NCBI RefSeq assembly: GCF_001721045.1
Contig: NZ_MDER01000032.1
Location: forward strand, 1 to 64,000
Direction of reading: 5' to 3'
Source: Paenibacillus nuruki
Lineage (GTDB): Bacteria; Bacillota; Bacilli; Paenibacillales; Paenibacillaceae
Length of the DNA: 64,000 nt
Shown here: in pieces, positions 16,966 through 27,069 of the stretch
How positions within the stretch are numbered: the stretch's first letter is position 1
How the letters are laid out: every line of letters begins with the position of its first letter
Notes under the pieces: generated by a model
What the model saw: only the letters and a program-made list of their open reading frames with translations
The model's database searches: none
What the model was told of the DNA's origin: nothing
Position numbers and translations under genes: made by a program

Positions 16966-17307
16966 CTACTCTATATCTTCATGTTCAAAATCATATGCAC
17001 GTTCTACTTTACATACTTTGACCGAGTACGATTGATACCATTTTGCTTTTCCTCGATCTTGAGCGATTTGATGAACAGGGTTACTTTTCCACTGACGAAT
17101 ATCTTCTAGCGTTTTCCAATAAGAAATAGTCACACCTGCACCTGAAGATTTACGATAGCTTTCAATTCCTAAGAATCCAGTTTGGTCTTGACCTAGTGAC
17201 TCCATTTGATCAGCCATTTGCCCATATCCTTGATCTCCTATAGTACGTTGACTGGTAAAAATCACAGCATAATAAGGTAACTCCACATTGCTTAATGATG
17301 CACTCAT
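16966..17307 (-). CDS. ABM-domain (antibiotic biosynthesis monooxygenase-like) protein
   Basis: A 113-residue small protein of the dimeric alpha-beta barrel (ABM/YgiN) type. Key stretch: YYAVIFTSQRT, then LGQDQTGFLGIESY, ISYWKTLEDIRQWKSNP and HQIAQDRGKAKWYQSY, the usual layout of the heme-free quinol/monooxygenase and chlorite-dismutase-like fold. Minus-strand GAAGGAG lies eight bases before ATG 17307; the ORF extending to 17349 includes the RBS and is not used. It is divergent from the LysR regulator starting at 17425, so it is its likely target. Substrate unknown. Confidence 0.8.
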   Translation of the reverse strand: MSASLSNVELPYYAVIFTSQRTIGDQGYGQMADQMESLGQDQTGFLGIESYRKSSGAGVTISYWKTLEDIRQWKSNPVHQIAQDRGKAKWYQSYSVKVCKVERAYDFEHEDIE

Positions 17308-17424
17308 ATCCAAATCTCCTTCGCTCATGATCTTGTATTGATTATACATAGCGTATTAACATAAATATAATGAATGTTTATAATAATAAGTATGAAAAAA
17401 ATTCAAGTATAAGGTGATTAAATC

Positions 17425-18309
17425 ATGAATCTTCATAAATATCAGATTTTTAATACTGTTGTAGCATTGGGTAGTTTAACGAAAACAGCGCTGACGCTTA
17501 ATCTTACTCAGTCTGCGGTAAGTCATGCCATCTCAAGCTTAGAAAGTGAACTGGGATTAACGTTGTTGATCCGTAATCGGTCAGGAATTCGTTTGACGGA
17601 TAGTGGAGAACGGATATTAAAAAAGATCAAAGAACTTTTGCAAGTTAATGATCAGTTATTAGTAGAAGTCGATGCGATCAAAGGATTAGAGACAGGCACA
17701 GTGACCCTTGGTACCTTTTCAAGTGTATCTATTCAATGGTTGCCTCAGATCATGCAACAGTTTCAAGAACAATATCCTGCTATTGATATTCAATTATTGG
17801 ATGGTAATTATGATGAGATCGAGAATTGGATTATAGATGGACAGGCTGATTTGGGATTTGTCCATTTGCCTGTTGCTTCAACGCTTCAATCGATAACATT
17901 GTATCAAGATCAGATGTTATGCGTGTTATCTGCTCATCATCCTTTAGAAGCTTATGATCATATTGAACTTGAGCAACTTGTACAAGAGCCTTTTATTATG
18001 CCGATTGCAGGATGCGATACAGATGTGCAGGCGATTTGGAAACAAGCCCATTTACAACCTTCTATCAAATACCGTCTAGAAGATGATCATGCTATTATGG
18101 CGATGGTCAAGCATGGTCTGGGTGTTAGCATTTTACCGAAAATGATGTTGGATTCGATGTATACGCATGACTTATGTCTAAGACCACTAGCAGGAGAGCA
18201 TTATCGAACAATCGGTATGGCGGCAACTTCTTTTACCAATTTGTCTCCGGCGGCTCAGAAGTTTAGCGAATGTATTCAATCAGCGCTCCAGATCAAAGCT
18301 ATTAGGTAG
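17425..18309 (+). CDS. LysR-family transcriptional regulator
   Basis: A 294-residue LysR regulator. The winged helix-turn-helix is at about residues 1-60 (LTLNLTQSAVSHAISSLESE) and the periplasmic-binding-like effector domain follows (about residues 88-290). The gene is divergent from the ABM protein (gap 117 bases) and lies upstream of the nitronate monooxygenase, so by the usual LysR arrangement it probably regulates one or both. The effector is unknown. A full-length protein with no visible damage. Confidence 0.88.
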   Translation: MNLHKYQIFNTVVALGSLTKTALTLNLTQSAVSHAISSLESELGLTLLIRNRSGIRLTDSGERILKKIKELLQVNDQLLVEVDAIKGLETGTVTLGTFSSVSIQWLPQIMQQFQEQYPAIDIQLLDGNYDEIENWIIDGQADLGFVHLPVASTLQSITLYQDQMLCVLSAHHPLEAYDHIELEQLVQEPFIMPIAGCDTDVQAIWKQAHLQPSIKYRLEDDHAIMAMVKHGLGVSILPKMMLDSMYTHDLCLRPLAGEHYRTIGMAATSFTNLSPAAQKFSECIQSALQIKAIR

Positions 18310-18402
18310 ATAATAGGGTTGGCATGCAATTAGTGTTATAATATATAAGCACGTTTTGAAGTAGCTATATAATAGAACATCAGTGAAGGAGCTCTTAAAG
18401 TT

Positions 18403-18948
18403 ATGAAATTAATGTTTATTTCTGATATACATGGATCGTTACACTGGTTAAGACGCGTACTCGAAAAAGCTGAGGTTGAACAACCGGATCAGTTGATTTT
18501 TTTAGGTGATTATATGTATCACGGCCCTCGTAATCCATTGCCAGAAGAGTATAATCCATCTGAAGTTGCCAATACATTGAATTTATATAAAAATAAAATT
18601 ATCGGTGTCAGAGGGAATTGTGATTCTGAAGTGGATCAGATGTTGCTTGAATTTCCGATGATGGCAGACTATATTATGTTGTATCATGAAGGAATGCGGA
18701 TCTATGTGACCCATGGTCATGGATACAGTATTGATAATCTACCTTTGTTACAACCAGGGGATGTATTTATTCAAGGGCATACTCATGTGCCTGTAGCAGA
18801 TCTGCAAAATCATATTTATGTGCTCAATCCAGGTTCGGTTGCTTTGCCCAAAGAAGACTACCCTAATTCATATGCTATTCTTGAGCATGGTACATTTACA
18901 GTCAAAGACTTTGAGGACAATATGATCAAATCAATCTCATTCTCTTGA
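18403..18948 (+). CDS. YfcE-like metallophosphoesterase
   Basis: A 181-residue calcineurin-fold phosphodiesterase with the full metal-binding motif set: ISDIHGS, LGDYMYHGPRN, VRGNCDSEV, VTHGHGY and QGHTHVPV. It is full length for the YfcE/MJ0936 family, which hydrolyses phosphodiesters such as 2',3'-cyclic phosphates and bis-pNPP in vitro; the natural substrate is unknown. The ATG has GGAGCTC upstream (GGAG about twelve bases before). It is a single gene between the LysR gene and the thrS leader. Confidence 0.88.
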   Translation: MKLMFISDIHGSLHWLRRVLEKAEVEQPDQLIFLGDYMYHGPRNPLPEEYNPSEVANTLNLYKNKIIGVRGNCDSEVDQMLLEFPMMADYIMLYHEGMRIYVTHGHGYSIDNLPLLQPGDVFIQGHTHVPVADLQNHIYVLNPGSVALPKEDYPNSYAILEHGTFTVKDFEDNMIKSISFS

Positions 18949-19014
18949 CGCTTGACCGATACACTTTTATAATGATGAAGCAATGTATGATCTAAATTCA
19001 AAAAGCATCGATAA

Positions 19015-19290
19015 AGATATGAGTTATAGTGATCGTCCTGTACAGAGAGAAGGAAAGTAGTATGCTGTAATTCCTTCCTGTGACAGCTATAATCTTACCC
19101 CTTTAGAGCTATAAAGTTGAATCCGAATCTATGATTCAGTTCGGTATTATATTTTATCGGATCATCTCCGTTATCAGATGTCGAATGAAGGGTCTGTATC
19201 AAGAAAATTATTCTGATAGCAGATCGAATCAGGGTGGAACCACGGGTACATATACACAGCACTCGTCCCTTGCGGGATGGGTGCTTTTTG
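19015..19290 (+). ncRNA. T-box leader of thrS
   Basis: The T-box sequence AGGGTGGAACCACGGG is at 19231-19246, with the tRNA acceptor-end binding bulge TGGA. It is followed by a terminator hairpin, AGCACTCGTCCC (19258-19269) with GGGATGGGTGCTTTTT (19274-19289), and then by thrS. The stem I region lies upstream (about 19015-19110), but I could not fix the specifier loop by eye; a Thr codon ACC occurs at 19097-19099. Uncharged tRNA-Thr should stabilise the antiterminator and raise thrS expression. Confidence 0.9.
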
Positions 19291-19382
19291 CTGTTTTTAA
19301 TTGTAAATATTACGAATAAAGACAGTTAATACATGTGCATTCAGATTGATCAATAGATCTATACTTTCAAGGAGGAAATAAC

Positions 19383-21323
19383 ATGGCGATTCAAATTAGC
19401 TTACCGGACGGTTCTGTTCGTGAGTATGAGGCAGGTAGTACTATTGGCGATGTAGCCAATTCCATCAGTAAAAGTTTATTCAAAAGTGCAGTGGCAGGTA
19501 AATTGGACGGTATCGTTGTTGACTTAAATACACCGTTACATGACAAAGCATTAGTAGAGATCGTGACTCCAGATAGCGCAGAAGGCGTAGAAGTGATTCG
19601 TCACAGTACAGCGCATTTATTGGCACAAGCGGTGAAGCGTTTATTTGGGCAAAATGAAGTGAAATTAGGCATTGGTCCTGTGATTGAAGATGGGTTCTAT
19701 TATGATATGGACTTAGAACATCCTTTGAATCCAGAAGATCTACAAAAAATTGAAAAAGAAATGGAACGTATCGTTTCTGAAAATCTTCCAATTACACGTC
19801 GTGAAGTCAGTCGTGAAGAAGCACTTAACATTTTCCGTGAACTTGAAGATCCGTACAAAATTGAGTTGATCGAAGCATTGCCAGAAGACAGTGTAATTAC
19901 GATTTATGATCAAGGTGAATTCTTCGATCTATGTCGTGGACCACACGTACCATCGACTTCTAAATTAAAAGTATTTAAATTGCTAAGTGTAGCAGGTGCT
20001 TACTGGCGTGGAGATAGCAAAAACAAAATGTTACAACGTATCTACGGAACAGCATTTAACAAAAAGCCAGAACTAGAACAACATCTTCATTTCTTAGAAG
20101 AAGCCAAAAAACGGGATCACCGCAAATTGGGTAAAGAACTGCAAGTATTTACATTTTCTCCGCTTGTAGGTCAAGGTCTACCGATCTGGTTGCCTAATGG
20201 AGCGAAATTGCGTCGTACACTGGAGCGTTATATCGTTGATTTGGAAGAAAAATTGGGTTACAGCCATGTGTACACACCAGTACTGGGTAATGTAGATTTG
20301 TACAAAACTTCCGGTCACTGGGAGCATTATCAAGAAGATATGTTCCCGAAAATGGTATTGGATAATGAAGAATTGGTTCTTCGTCCGATGAACTGTCCGC
20401 ATCATATGATGGTGTATAAGAGTGATCTACGTAGTTACCGTGATCTACCGATTCGTATTGCTGAATTGGGTATGCAACATCGCTATGAAATGTCAGGCGC
20501 ATTAACAGGTCTACATCGTGTACGTGCGATGACACTAAATGATGCTCACTTATTTGTTCGTCCTGATCAGATCAAGCAAGAATTTGCGCGTGTGATTGAA
20601 TTGATTATGGAAGTATACAAAGACTTTGGCATTACTGATTACCGTTTCCGTCTATCTTATCGTGATCCTGCGGATACAGAGAAATATTTCCCTAACGATG
20701 AAATGTGGGAAAATTCGCAACGTATGCTACGTGAAGTTGTAGAAGGTCTAGATATGCCTTTCTATGAAGCAGAAGGCGAAGCTGCATTTTATGGTCCCAA
20801 ATTAGATGTACAGATTCGTACAGCATTGGGTAAAGAAGAAACATTGTCGACTGTACAATTAGACTTCTTGTTGCCAGAGCGTTTTGAACTTGAATATATC
20901 GGAGAAGATGGATTGAAACATCGTCCGGTTGTTATTCACCGTGGTATTTTGGGTACAATGGAACGTTTCACAGCTTTCTTGTTAGAAAACTTTGTCGGTG
21001 CATTGCCATTATGGTTGGCTCCTGTACAAGCTAAAGTGATCCCAGTATCCGGTGCATTTGAAGAATATGCACGCAAAGTGGAAGAGAATCTTCGTCGTAG
21101 TGGCGTAACTGTAGAATCCGATCTACGTAACGAGAAATTAGGTTACAAGATTCGTGAAGCACAGCTTGAAAAAATTCCGTACATGTTCGTGGTCGGCGAG
21201 AACGAAATGAATGCAGATTCTGTCTCTGTTCGTAAACGTGGCGAAGGCGATATCGGTATGATGTCCGTAGAAGAAACAATCAAGATGTTACGTGATCAAA
21301 TCGCAGATCGTACTATTTTTTAA
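19383..21323 (+). CDS. thrS: Threonyl-tRNA synthetase
   Basis: A 646-residue ThrRS charging tRNA-Thr. It begins with a TGS domain (about residues 1-63), then the editing/second domain with the zinc-site [11 protein letters not shown], the class II catalytic core ([13 protein letters not shown], motif 2 [24 protein letters not shown], motif 3 [20 protein letters not shown]), and a C-terminal anticodon-binding domain ([20 protein letters not shown]). Length is standard. AAGGAGG precedes the ATG by about eight bases. Controlled by the T-box leader just upstream and terminated at 21372-21409. Confidence 0.97.
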   Translation: MAIQISLPDGSVREYEAGSTIGDVANSISKSLFKSAVAGKLDGIVVDLNTPLHDKALVEIVTPDSAEGVEVIRHSTAHLLAQAVKRLFGQNEVKLGIGPVIEDGFYYDMDLEHPLNPEDLQKIEKEMERIVSENLPITRREVSREEALNIFRELEDPYKIELIEALPEDSVITIYDQGEFFDLCRGPHVPSTSKLKVFKLLSVAGAYWRGDSKNKMLQRIYGTAFNKKPELEQHLHFLEEAKKRDHRKLGKELQVFTFSPLVGQGLPIWLPNGAKLRRTLERYIVDLEEKLGYSHVYTPVLGNVDLYKTSGHWEHYQEDMFPKMVLDNEELVLRPMNCPHHMMVYKSDLRSYRDLPIRIAELGMQHRYEMSGALTGLHRVRAMTLNDAHLFVRPDQIKQEFARVIELIMEVYKDFGITDYRFRLSYRDPADTEKYFPNDEMWENSQRMLREVVEGLDMPFYEAEGEAAFYGPKLDVQIRTALGKEETLSTVQLDFLLPERFELEYIGEDGLKHRPVVIHRGILGTMERFTAFLLENFVGALPLWLAPVQAKVIPVSGAFEEYARKVEENLRRSGVTVESDLRNEKLGYKIREAQLEKIPYMFVVGENEMNADSVSVRKRGEGDIGMMSVEETIKMLRDQIADRTIF

Positions 21324-21371
21324 ATAAATTATCAATTGCTATTCTGTTATCATTCATAACCTGTTACACTA

Positions 21372-21409
21372 GCCCTAATTCAGTGATTATTCACTGGTTA
21401 GGGTTTTTC
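21372..21409 (+). terminator. Terminator after thrS
   Basis: CCCTAATTCAGTGA pairs with TCACTGGTTAGGG around a short loop, followed by TTTTT. Confidence 0.8.
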
Positions 21410-21511
21410 TCCGCCTATAGACGGAGATGAAGTTCATTCTGATGCCACTATTGTTCTATTCCAATTATGAGTACACTACATATATAGAAGTAGAGAAAGC
21501 GAGGAATGATA

Positions 21512-22591
21512 ATGAATAGACATTTATTCCGCAAAACATTCTGGGGTATAGGCTTAATCGGAATTGGCGTCGTATTTATGTTAAATCGAATGAATTTGAT
21601 CGATTGGGGCATCGGCGATGTGATTTCATTACTATGGCCGTTGATCTTATTAGAAATAGGATTAAACGAATTATTATTCAAATGTAAACGTGATATCGGC
21701 GGCTGGATTATGACCGTCTTAGGTATTTACTTTTTGAGCAGAAATATCGGTTGGATTGATTACTCGTTAATAGATGCGGTCAAAATGATGATGCCTATGA
21801 TTCTGGTATTGGGCGGATTGTATTTGATCTTTAATCGACATCAACCGAAGAAGAAATCGTCTAAACAGCCATCACCTGATGAGCTATATGATGTGCCACC
21901 GCCACCACCACCTGCGTCTCCTTTAGATGACTGGTTTGAACAAGAAATGGAACGTAAAGGCAAAAAAGTTCCTACAACAGATCATAAAGAATTTGTAGAA
22001 CATGTCCCTTTTCAATCTCCATCACAGCGTTCTTCTTATGAGATGCCACAACAACCTTTTCAGACAAAAGTAAATTTAAATAAAGAAGATATACGTTCTT
22101 GTCGAAAAAATAAAGATGCACACCGTGAACAATGGAAACAGCATCGTCATGAATGGAAAAAACATCATCGTAGAAAATGTGGTTATGATTACGATCATGG
22201 CTCTGATCCTTCGGTAGAGAACAAGTCAGGATTTATCGGTGATGTGCATATTGGTAAAGATTATTTTGAACTTAAACCGATGAATATTTCTCATTTTATT
22301 GGTGATACCATGTTAGACTTAACCAAAGCACAAATAGCTTATGGCGTGACTCGTATCGAAATTTCTGCTTTTATCGGTGATGTTAAAGTCTACATTCCAA
22401 GTGGAATCGAAGTAGGCATCAAAGCACAAGGCAATTCGTTTATTGGCGATATGAATATTCTTGGACGTGAGCGTGAAGGTATGATGAGTCATATGGATGG
22501 TGCAACGATAGAATATGAAGAAGCAGGCAAACAAATAGAACTTGTCGTTAATGCTTTTATCGGTGATATTCAGATTAGTCGGGTGGGTTAA
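21512..22591 (+). CDS. liaF: LiaF-like envelope-stress regulator with extended linker and FIGD repeats
   Basis: A 359-residue membrane protein. N-terminal helices at about residues 10-105 form a membrane module. There is a proline-rich tract (PPPPPPASP), a long polar and His/Lys-rich linker (WKQHRHEWKKHHRRK), and a C-terminal cell-wall-active-antibiotics-response domain with five FIGD units. B. subtilis LiaF is about 240 residues, so this one is unusually long. The adjacent liaS and liaR genes support its role as the inhibitory partner of the LiaSR sensor of lipid II-targeting antibiotics and envelope stress. ATG 21512 has GAGGA six to seven bases upstream; the in-frame ATG at 21506 overlaps the RBS. 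Confidence 0.85.
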   Translation: MNRHLFRKTFWGIGLIGIGVVFMLNRMNLIDWGIGDVISLLWPLILLEIGLNELLFKCKRDIGGWIMTVLGIYFLSRNIGWIDYSLIDAVKMMMPMILVLGGLYLIFNRHQPKKKSSKQPSPDELYDVPPPPPPASPLDDWFEQEMERKGKKVPTTDHKEFVEHVPFQSPSQRSSYEMPQQPFQTKVNLNKEDIRSCRKNKDAHREQWKQHRHEWKKHHRRKCGYDYDHGSDPSVENKSGFIGDVHIGKDYFELKPMNISHFIGDTMLDLTKAQIAYGVTRIEISAFIGDVKVYIPSGIEVGIKAQGNSFIGDMNILGREREGMMSHMDGATIEYEEAGKQIELVVNAFIGDIQISRVG

Positions 22592-22594
22592 TGG

Positions 22595-23665
22595 ATGAGG
22601 ACAAAGTGGTTTAAAAATATCAAATGGGAATTAATCGGCTTTTTTACAACAGGTGGATTGCTGACCGTTATTATTATTTTTCTAGCCATCAGACAAGGGT
22701 ACATTGTACTTAGTGTGCCCTACGTCTGGTATTATTATATTGCAGGGATTATTTTGATTTGTATGGCAGCAGGTTATGTAGCCGGGCAACGTGTTCAGCG
22801 TCGAATCGATTATGTACATTTGAAAATGGCTCAAGTCGGCAAAGGAAATTTCAGTGTACGGATGGACCCTACAGAAGATGAATCCTTTAATCGAGTGCAT
22901 GAACAATTCAATACAATGATGAGTACGGTAGAACGGAAAATGCGTATTTTGCAACAACTAGGTGAAAAAGAAGTGATGGAACGGGCGATCGAAACCGAGC
23001 GAGCCGTATTGGAAGAAAGACGACGCATGGCTCGTGATCTACATGATTCGGTGAGTCAGCAATTATTTGCGATTCATATGTCGGCTTCATCTTTACCTAA
23101 GATGTTAGAAAAGAATGAACAACAAGCCAAGCTTGTAATGGATCAGGTGATTCAAATGTCACAGCTTGCTCAGAAGCAGATGAGAGCACTGATTACACAG
23201 CTTCGACCGCTAGAACTTGAAGGGCGCTCATTAGCAGAAGCCTTAGAATTCTGGTTTCCCGATTATTGTCGCCATAATGGGCTTAAAGGAATACAAGATA
23301 TTGAATTAACAGGGCAACTGACGGAAGCAAAAGAACGTCAGCTTTTTCTTATTGTACAGGAAGCGCTTGCTAATATTATCAAACATGCAGATGCTACGAT
23401 TGTAAGTCTATCGTTACAAGAAGATCGTCATCATGTTGCTCTACATATTAGTGATGATGGCAAAGGGTTCAACAGCTCTATGCATAAGCAAGGTTCTTAT
23501 GGATTAACGATTATGTCAGAACGGGCTGAGAAATTAGGTGGACAAGCTGAAGTGATCAGTCGACCAGGGGCAGGTACGACAATACGTATCCATATTCCCA
23601 AATTTGATATCCATGAAGAAGAGGAGAATCATAATGGAGAAAATAAAAATTCTATTAGCGGATGA
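22595..23665 (+). CDS. liaS: LiaS-like sensor histidine kinase
   Basis: A 356-residue kinase of the NarL-partner class. Two N-terminal membrane helices (about residues 10-35 and 45-66) frame a very short outer loop, as in intramembrane-sensing kinases such as LiaS. A HAMP-like region follows, then the HisKA_3 phosphoacceptor RRRMARDLHDSVSQQL and a HATPase core with EALANIIKHAD and DDGKGFN. The ATG is four bases past the liaF stop, and the 3' end overlaps liaR by 32 bases, so the three genes form one translationally coupled operon. Confidence 0.9.
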   Translation: MRTKWFKNIKWELIGFFTTGGLLTVIIIFLAIRQGYIVLSVPYVWYYYIAGIILICMAAGYVAGQRVQRRIDYVHLKMAQVGKGNFSVRMDPTEDESFNRVHEQFNTMMSTVERKMRILQQLGEKEVMERAIETERAVLEERRRMARDLHDSVSQQLFAIHMSASSLPKMLEKNEQQAKLVMDQVIQMSQLAQKQMRALITQLRPLELEGRSLAEALEFWFPDYCRHNGLKGIQDIELTGQLTEAKERQLFLIVQEALANIIKHADATIVSLSLQEDRHHVALHISDDGKGFNSSMHKQGSYGLTIMSERAEKLGGQAEVISRPGAGTTIRIHIPKFDIHEEEENHNGENKNSISG

Positions 23666-24293
23666 TCATGATATGGTACGGATGGGTCTCAAAACATATC
23701 TGATGTTAGAAGATCAATTTCATATTATTGCAGAGGCGGCTAATGGTAGAGAGGTACTTGATCTGCTGGAAAAAAGTACAGTTAGCGAGATGCCTGATCT
23801 GATTTTGATGGATATGATGATGCCTGTTATGAATGGAGTAGAAGCCACCAGATTGGTATTACAGAATTATCCACAGATGAAGATTGTGATCTTAACTAGC
23901 TTTTTAGAAGATGAGTTAGTTGTAGAAGCGATTGAAGCAGGTGCAGTTAGTTATATTTTGAAAACTGTATCGGCAGAAGAGTTGATCTATGCGCTACAAG
24001 GAGCAAGCCGTGGTATGCCTGTGATGACCGGTGATATTTCTCAAGCCCTCACTAGAGGAATCCGTCAACGCAGCACTGTACAAAATGAAGCTTCTCAATT
24101 GACTGTTCGTGAACGTGAAGTGTTAATGTTGATTGCTGAAGGAATGAGTAATAAAGAAATCGCTGAAGAATTACATATAAGTATCAAAACCGTCAAAACG
24201 CATGTCAGTAATCTATTGATGAAATGCGAATTAGACGATCGTACACAACTGGCTATCTATGCTCATCGTAAAGGTTGGGTTAGTCAGCATTAA
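23634..24293 (+). CDS. liaR: LiaR-like NarL/FixJ-family response regulator
   Basis: A 219-residue response regulator: receiver domain (LLADDHDMV acidic pocket, phosphoacceptor Asp in LILMDMMMPV, Lys in YILKTVS) and a C-terminal LuxR-type HTH (LTVREREVLMLIAEGMSNKE). GAGGAG at 23621-23626 gives ATG 23634; ten upstream in-frame codons are not used. The gene overlaps the liaS end. LiaR, when phosphorylated by LiaS, activates the lia operon and envelope-stress genes; targets in this organism are unknown. Confidence 0.92.
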   Translation: MEKIKILLADDHDMVRMGLKTYLMLEDQFHIIAEAANGREVLDLLEKSTVSEMPDLILMDMMMPVMNGVEATRLVLQNYPQMKIVILTSFLEDELVVEAIEAGAVSYILKTVSAEELIYALQGASRGMPVMTGDISQALTRGIRQRSTVQNEASQLTVREREVLMLIAEGMSNKEIAEELHISIKTVKTHVSNLLMKCELDDRTQLAIYAHRKGWVSQH

Positions 24294-24478
24294 CTTCACA
24301 CACATGCAATATGAAGCCAATTCCCTATGATCATGATATATTAACTTACTCATCTAGGATTTATTTTCTTTTTAATTGTTTTTAAGGTGAGATTAAGGTT
24401 AATAAGCGAATATAAGGATGTAGCAAATAACACATCCGGTTATTTTAATATCATGGGAACCTTGGGAGGTTGACTTCA

Positions 24479-26155
24479 ATGGACGAAAAGAACAAAAATG
24501 ATTTGAATAATGGCTTCAATCCTGATGGCCAAAACAACGATACAGCAAACGGCAACACCAATGACTCAAATGAAACAAATAATGCTTCATCTGAACAATC
24601 ATCACATTATTATTCGTATGGTCCTTTTCAATCGTTGAATAAAGATAAGGACGCTGAAGATGTTCGTCAAGAACCTGTACAGGAAGCACGCAAAGTGGAA
24701 ATGACTCCACCGCAACCTGTTCGTCCAGTTTATCCACCGAACTCGGCTCAACCACCACGTACAGACCATATTGATTATTTGAATGGCAATCATTCAGATG
24801 ATAATAATGGCAATCGCAAGCCTAATCAATTTCAATATAACAAACCTAAGACTTCTGCCAAAACAGTAGTTGCTTCTATATTAGCAGGTATGTTGATTAT
24901 GACAGCAGGTATGTTTGGAGCAGATCGTGCTAATTTGTTCACTCCAGAATCGGAATCAACAACGACAACTAATGTTGCTCCTGCTTCAGCAGTGACAACC
25001 GATAATTCGGTGACTCAAGCAGCATTGCCTGCGGGATCAGCAGATGTAGCTGAAGTAGCGAAAAGCGCAAGTCCAGCTGTTGTCAAAATCGAGACTTTAT
25101 CCAAAGCAGGCTCCAATAGCGGCGGAACCAATCCTTATAATGATCCAGCCTATCGTTTCTTCTTCGGTGATCAAGGCGGAGGAGGAAGTGAAGGCGGTAG
25201 CAACGGTGGAGAAGGTAGTGGTGGATCTGGCGGTTCATCAGGTTCTCTAACTCCACTAGGTATTGGATCTGGTTTTATTTTCGATAAGTCTGGATACATC
25301 CTAACTAATGCTCATGTGGTTGGAGAAGCTGACGTGATTCAAGTTACGCTTGAAAACAACAAAACACCATATGAAGCTAAATTGATGGGTAAAAGTACAG
25401 ATCTTGACCTTGCTGTACTCAAAATCGAACCAAAATCTGGAGAAACATTCCCTTCTGTAACGCTAGGTAACTCTGACAACGTATCTGTCGGAAGCTGGTT
25501 AGTTGCGATTGGTAACCCTCAAGGATTTGACCATACTGTAACAGCAGGTGTACTGAGTGCGAAAGAACGTACAATTACAGCATCTGATGCTTCGAATGGA
25601 CAATCTACAGATTATACTCATTTGTTACAAACCGATGCTTCGATCAACCCTGGTAACTCGGGTGGTCCGCTTCTGAATATGAATGGACAAGTAATTGGTA
25701 TGAATACAGCAGTAAGTGAAGATGCTCAAGGTATTGGATTTGCTATCCCTTCCAATGTGATCTTAAATGTAGTGGATCAATTGAAAAAAGGTGAAAAAAT
25801 CCCTACCACTCCAGTTCCATTTATCGGTGCTTCTCTGATGTCATTAACATCTGAAGTATCCAAACAGTTGGGTATTGATACGACTGAAGGTTCTGTAGTA
25901 ACTGAAGTATTGTACAGATCTCCTGCTTATCAAGCGGATCTTCGTTCATATGATGTGATTACAGGAATCAATGGAACTAAATATACGAATAGTCAGGACT
26001 TAGTAGCAGCTATCCAAAAACTAAAAGTGGGCGATTCTGCAACCCTAAACGTTATTCGTAATGGTAAAACGATGGATCTTAAAGTAACGATCGGTAATCG
26101 TAATGACTTTGATACGACTTCTCCTGGTGCAGGTGGCGGCGGTACAGGTCAATAA
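24479..26155 (+). CDS. HtrA/DegP-type membrane-anchored serine protease
   Basis: A 558-residue HtrA-family protease acting outside the membrane in quality control of exported proteins. The N-terminal 120 residues are an Asn/Pro-rich cytoplasmic segment, then one membrane anchor (about residues 121-140), a Gly/Ser-rich linker, a trypsin-like domain with catalytic His in TNAHVVGEA, Asp in DLDLAVLK, Ser in NPGNSGGPLL, and a single C-terminal PDZ domain. GGGAGG (24464-24469) and nine-base spacing support ATG 24479 over the TTG at 24470. A two-component pair follows after a terminator, reminiscent of CssRS-controlled HtrA. Confidence 0.92.
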   Translation: MDEKNKNDLNNGFNPDGQNNDTANGNTNDSNETNNASSEQSSHYYSYGPFQSLNKDKDAEDVRQEPVQEARKVEMTPPQPVRPVYPPNSAQPPRTDHIDYLNGNHSDDNNGNRKPNQFQYNKPKTSAKTVVASILAGMLIMTAGMFGADRANLFTPESESTTTTNVAPASAVTTDNSVTQAALPAGSADVAEVAKSASPAVVKIETLSKAGSNSGGTNPYNDPAYRFFFGDQGGGGSEGGSNGGEGSGGSGGSSGSLTPLGIGSGFIFDKSGYILTNAHVVGEADVIQVTLENNKTPYEAKLMGKSTDLDLAVLKIEPKSGETFPSVTLGNSDNVSVGSWLVAIGNPQGFDHTVTAGVLSAKERTITASDASNGQSTDYTHLLQTDASINPGNSGGPLLNMNGQVIGMNTAVSEDAQGIGFAIPSNVILNVVDQLKKGEKIPTTPVPFIGASLMSLTSEVSKQLGIDTTEGSVVTEVLYRSPAYQADLRSYDVITGINGTKYTNSQDLVAAIQKLKVGDSATLNVIRNGKTMDLKVTIGNRNDFDTTSPGAGGGGTGQ

Positions 26156-26229
26156 TCAGGTATGACTTTGTAAATAGGTATTAACTTCATCTTGCACTAT
26201 GATGGATTTCAAAAGATCATATTTAATAC

Positions 26230-26268
26230 AGAAAGGCGGAAAGGGCATACCTTTCCGCCTTTCTTATG
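26230..26268 (+). terminator. Terminator after the HtrA gene
   Basis: GAAAGGCGGAAAGG and CCTTTCCGCCTTTC form a perfect 14-bp stem with a 5-base loop, followed by a short T-rich stretch. Confidence 0.8.
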
Positions 26269-26359
26269 ACTGTATCGACAAATAAGTATTCATTGTTACA
26301 ATAGAAGAAATAACGATAATTATGTTAGATCAAAAAGACATAGTAAAGGGGTAAGACCG

Positions 26360-27049
26360 ATGAGAGCAACTATTTTAATTATTGATGACGATGAAAAAAT
26401 TATTTCTATGTTACGTCGCGGATTAGCTTTTGAAGGATATGAAGTGTTGACCGCTTCTAATGGAGCAGAAGGTTTAAAACAAATGTTAGAAAATGATCCG
26501 GCTTTGATGGTATTGGATGTCATGATGCCACAAGTCGATGGATTCGAAGTATGTCGTCGTGTACGAGAAGCAGGCAGTTCTGTGCCTATTTTGATGTTGA
26601 CAGCGAAAGACGAAGTAGAAAATCGTGTCAAAGGGCTAGATGCTGGCGCAGACGATTATTTGGTTAAACCATTTGCATTAGAAGAAATGTTAGCACGGGT
26701 AAGAGCATTGTTACGACGCAAACCTGAATCAGAAGCTTCTACGAGCACACGCCTTGCTTTTGAAGATTTAACGATTGATCCAGATGCTCGTGAAGTGACT
26801 CGAGATGGAAAACGTCTAGAATTAACGGCTAAAGAATTTGAATTACTTCATTTATTTATGCAAAATCCAAAACGTGTGCTGTCCAGAGATTTGATTATGG
26901 ATAAAATTTGGGGTTATGACTATAGCGGAGAATCAAACGTGCTTGAAGTTTATATTGCTATGCTTCGTCAGAAAACAGAAGAGCATGGTGGCATACGTCT
27001 GATTCAGACGATTCGTGGTGCCGGCTATATTTTACGAAATAACAGCTAG
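26360..27049 (+). CDS. OmpR/PhoB-family response regulator
   Basis: A 229-residue response regulator: receiver domain with IIDDDEKII, phosphoacceptor Asp in LMVLDVMMPQVDG and YLVKPF, then an OmpR-type winged helix (LELTAKEFELLHLFMQNP and IRGAGYILR at the end). It lies downstream of the HtrA gene and is followed by its kinase after 20 bases. It may regulate htrA and other envelope-stress genes, as CssR does in B. subtilis, but that assignment rests on context only. Confidence 0.9.
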   Translation: MRATILIIDDDEKIISMLRRGLAFEGYEVLTASNGAEGLKQMLENDPALMVLDVMMPQVDGFEVCRRVREAGSSVPILMLTAKDEVENRVKGLDAGADDYLVKPFALEEMLARVRALLRRKPESEASTSTRLAFEDLTIDPDAREVTRDGKRLELTAKEFELLHLFMQNPKRVLSRDLIMDKIWGYDYSGESNVLEVYIAMLRQKTEEHGGIRLIQTIRGAGYILRNNS

Positions 27050-27069
27050 AGAATGAGGGAGCTGACAGT

